Part shown: piece after piece, positions 62,714-64,000 of the stretch
How positions within the stretch are numbered: the first letter of the stretch is position 1
How the letters are laid out: each line of letters starts with the position of its first letter
Origin: an uncultured Caldilineaceae bacterium
GTDB taxonomy: Bacteria > Chloroflexota > Anaerolineae > Caldilineales > Caldilineaceae
Reading direction: 5' to 3'
Assembly: GCA_951812725.1 (NCBI GenBank)
Contig: OX638330.1
Coordinates: 310,001-374,000, forward strand
Length of the DNA stretch: 64,000 nucleotides
Notes under the pieces: model-generated
What the model saw: the letters and a program-made list of their open reading frames with translations, nothing else
Database searches by the model: none
Told to the model about the DNA's origin: nothing
Program-made: the position numbers and the translations under genes

Positions 62714-64000
62714 TCAGTCGGCCCAGTCATCAGCCGACGGCCGCAGCAGAGTCCCGTCAGGCAGACGGGCCGCGAATGCAAAACACCAAGCCCCCCAACT
62801 TAGGCTGCGGTGATTGTTCAGCTTAAGAGCGATCCTGTTACGGCCGCGTTTCAATGCCACCGTCACCTGCCGCGACTCGAAAAAGCGGTGATTGGTGCGC
62901 GGCAGTACTGTCTCACCGTTCAGCTTGACGATCAGGTCATCGTCCCAGGCGAATTGAATAACTGCCTCCGTATCCGCCGGGCTTTCCAGCCAGGCAAGCG
63001 CGCACGCCGCCGCCGGCCATGTGCGTGCAGCCTCCTTGTTATCCGGCCGGAACACGTGTCCGAAATCAATGAATCCGTCAATGGCATCGCGCCGAACCCA
63101 ACGCGCGATATGCTGTTCAGGCTTGAGCGCAGACGGCTGCCGCCACGGTGAATCCGCTTCGAAGCCCCCGTCCCAGGTCGCGCCGGGATCGAACGCCTTC
63201 TCTGCCTCCAGTTCTCCGGACATGGCCTGCCCATTCGCATCCTCGAACGGCCCGCACAGCCACCAGCTTCCGGTCGTCTTCAATGGAATATCACACGTGC
63301 CCCGGCGCAGCTCAAGCTCAGGCTCTCCGGTCCGCAGCGTCAGGCCGCTGATCGGGGCCGGTTCAATCTGATCCCACGGCGGCATGCGGAAGAAGGGGCG
63401 ATGAGGTTCGGTCTGATACCAGTAGGCCGTGCTGCAAATGTCGTTGCCCACGCTCCCAAAACGGAAATGCAGATGTTGACTGAACGGAACGGCGTCCGTT
63501 TCAAAGAAACGGTAGGCTGCCAGACTATGGTAGGCTCTGGCCGGGCCAAGGTCTTCATGCACGTAATAGGGCATGCCCTGGTAAAGTGATGTATCGGGCT
63601 TGTGTAGCACGCCCCCGCTTCCGACGCCAAAGGTGTCCTCTCCGCCGCTGCCGCGCAGGAAGGCCGGATCCTTCTCTCCATCGACATAGATATTGTCGGC
63701 TCCACCGTGGGACCAGCGCGCCGCATCATCGCGAACCCGCACCCCATAGGTGAAGCCCAGGAGCCTGCCCTCTCCCTCCGCGTCGAGCACGGTATAATCC
63801 TCGCCAAAAGCTTCGCAGGGGTATTCACGCCGCCACTGCGCATGGAACCTGAGCGGCTCTTCGAGTGTGCCCTCGGGATATTCGTGCCACTCAATGTGCC
63901 AGAACAAATCCAGACCCTTCGGGCTGACCTCAACCTCGATCCGGGCCTGTGAAGAAAACGGCATCTGAAAGAAACTGGTGTAGGTGTCCTGATCCGAAGT
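62714..64000 (-). CDS. GH172/DUF2961-like glycoside hydrolase, partial (5' end outside window)
   Basis: The last 428 residues of a larger protein. The frame continues past the Met at 63964 to the edge with YTSFFQMPFSSQARIEVE, the conserved jelly-roll segment of DUF2961 (now GH172, enzymes acting on fructofuranose or arabinofuranose linkages). FLRGSGGEDTFGVGSGG corresponds to the GTGTEDYF motif but with GGEDTF; FRFGSVGNDICSTAYWYQ matches the end of the family core. The last roughly 200 residues look like an added beta-sandwich (IAFKLNNH-type RIALKLNNHRSLSWG). Its presence agrees with a furanoside-processing role for the locus. Confidence 0.75.
   Translation of the reverse strand, partial: TSDQDTYTSFFQMPFSSQARIEVEVSPKGLDLFWHIEWHEYPEGTLEEPLRFHAQWRREYPCEAFGEDYTVLDAEGEGRLLGFTYGVRVRDDAARWSHGGADNIYVDGEKDPAFLRGSGGEDTFGVGSGGVLHKPDTSLYQGMPYYVHEDLGPARAYHSLAAYRFFETDAVPFSQHLHFRFGSVGNDICSTAYWYQTEPHRPFFRMPPWDQIEPAPISGLTLRTGEPELELRRGTCDIPLKTTGSWWLCGPFEDANGQAMSGELEAEKAFDPGATWDGGFEADSPWRQPSALKPEQHIARWVRRDAIDGFIDFGHVFRPDNKEAARTWPAAACALAWLESPADTEAVIQFAWDDDLIVKLNGETVLPRTNHRFFESRQVTVALKRGRNRIALKLNNHRSLSWGAWCFAFAARLPDGTLLRPSADDWAD

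Overview
This 64 kb window has high G+C and looks like part of a Chloroflexota chromosome, probably a Caldilinea/Anaerolinea-type lineage. That placement is an inference from gene content: Tat-exported lipoprotein solute-binding proteins, many CUT1 and Opp-type importers, several PhyH dioxygenases, a stand-alone glycerol/dihydroxyacetone phosphorelay, and GC-rich repeats of the kind common in Chloroflexota assemblies. I saw no rRNA, tRNA, CRISPR array or transposase gene.

Region 1 (1-9.6 kb, + strand) is a glycerol catabolism operon. It holds the end of glpK, a phosphotransfer chain split into DhaM (EIIA-type), HPr and enzyme I, then glpA, glpB and glpC (anaerobic glycerol-3-phosphate dehydrogenase) and a ketopantoate-reductase-like gene. 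A MITE-like repeat lies between glpA and glpB. Region 2 (9.6-14.8 kb) has a polytopic membrane protein on the - strand, divergent from a CHAT-domain protease gene that overlaps a large fusion of a degenerate clan GH-A glycosidase-like domain with an O-antigen ligase/polymerase membrane domain. Region 3 (14.9-19.8 kb) has two PhyH dioxygenases, a Gfo/Idh/MocA oxidoreductase, a composite repeat and a luciferase-like flavin oxidoreductase.

Region 4 (19.8-64 kb, all - strand) is a large carbohydrate-scavenging island. It carries three CUT1 importers (binding protein plus two permeases each, without their own ATPase), two complete Opp/Dpp-type importers, and six divergent paralogues of one uncharacterised GH32/43-like beta-propeller family. 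It also carries a third PhyH, an NAD-dependent epimerase, an amidohydrolase, a class III aminotransferase and a partial GH172/DUF2961 protein running off the right edge. Transport and enzyme genes are interleaved in tightly packed runs, several with 4 bp overlaps. The likely picture is uptake of (oligo)saccharides through both transporter types followed by cytoplasmic processing. A type IV restriction system (mcrB-mcrC), visibly more A+T rich, lies between two members of the propeller family and looks inserted.

Five copies of a 290-740 bp non-coding element with 14 bp terminal inverted repeats punctuate the window. All lie in the same orientation, and each lies just 3' of a gene, with two only 3-6 bp beyond a stop codon. 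They share a GC-rich core able to fold as a three-way junction. This element family and the expanded propeller family are the two most unusual things here.
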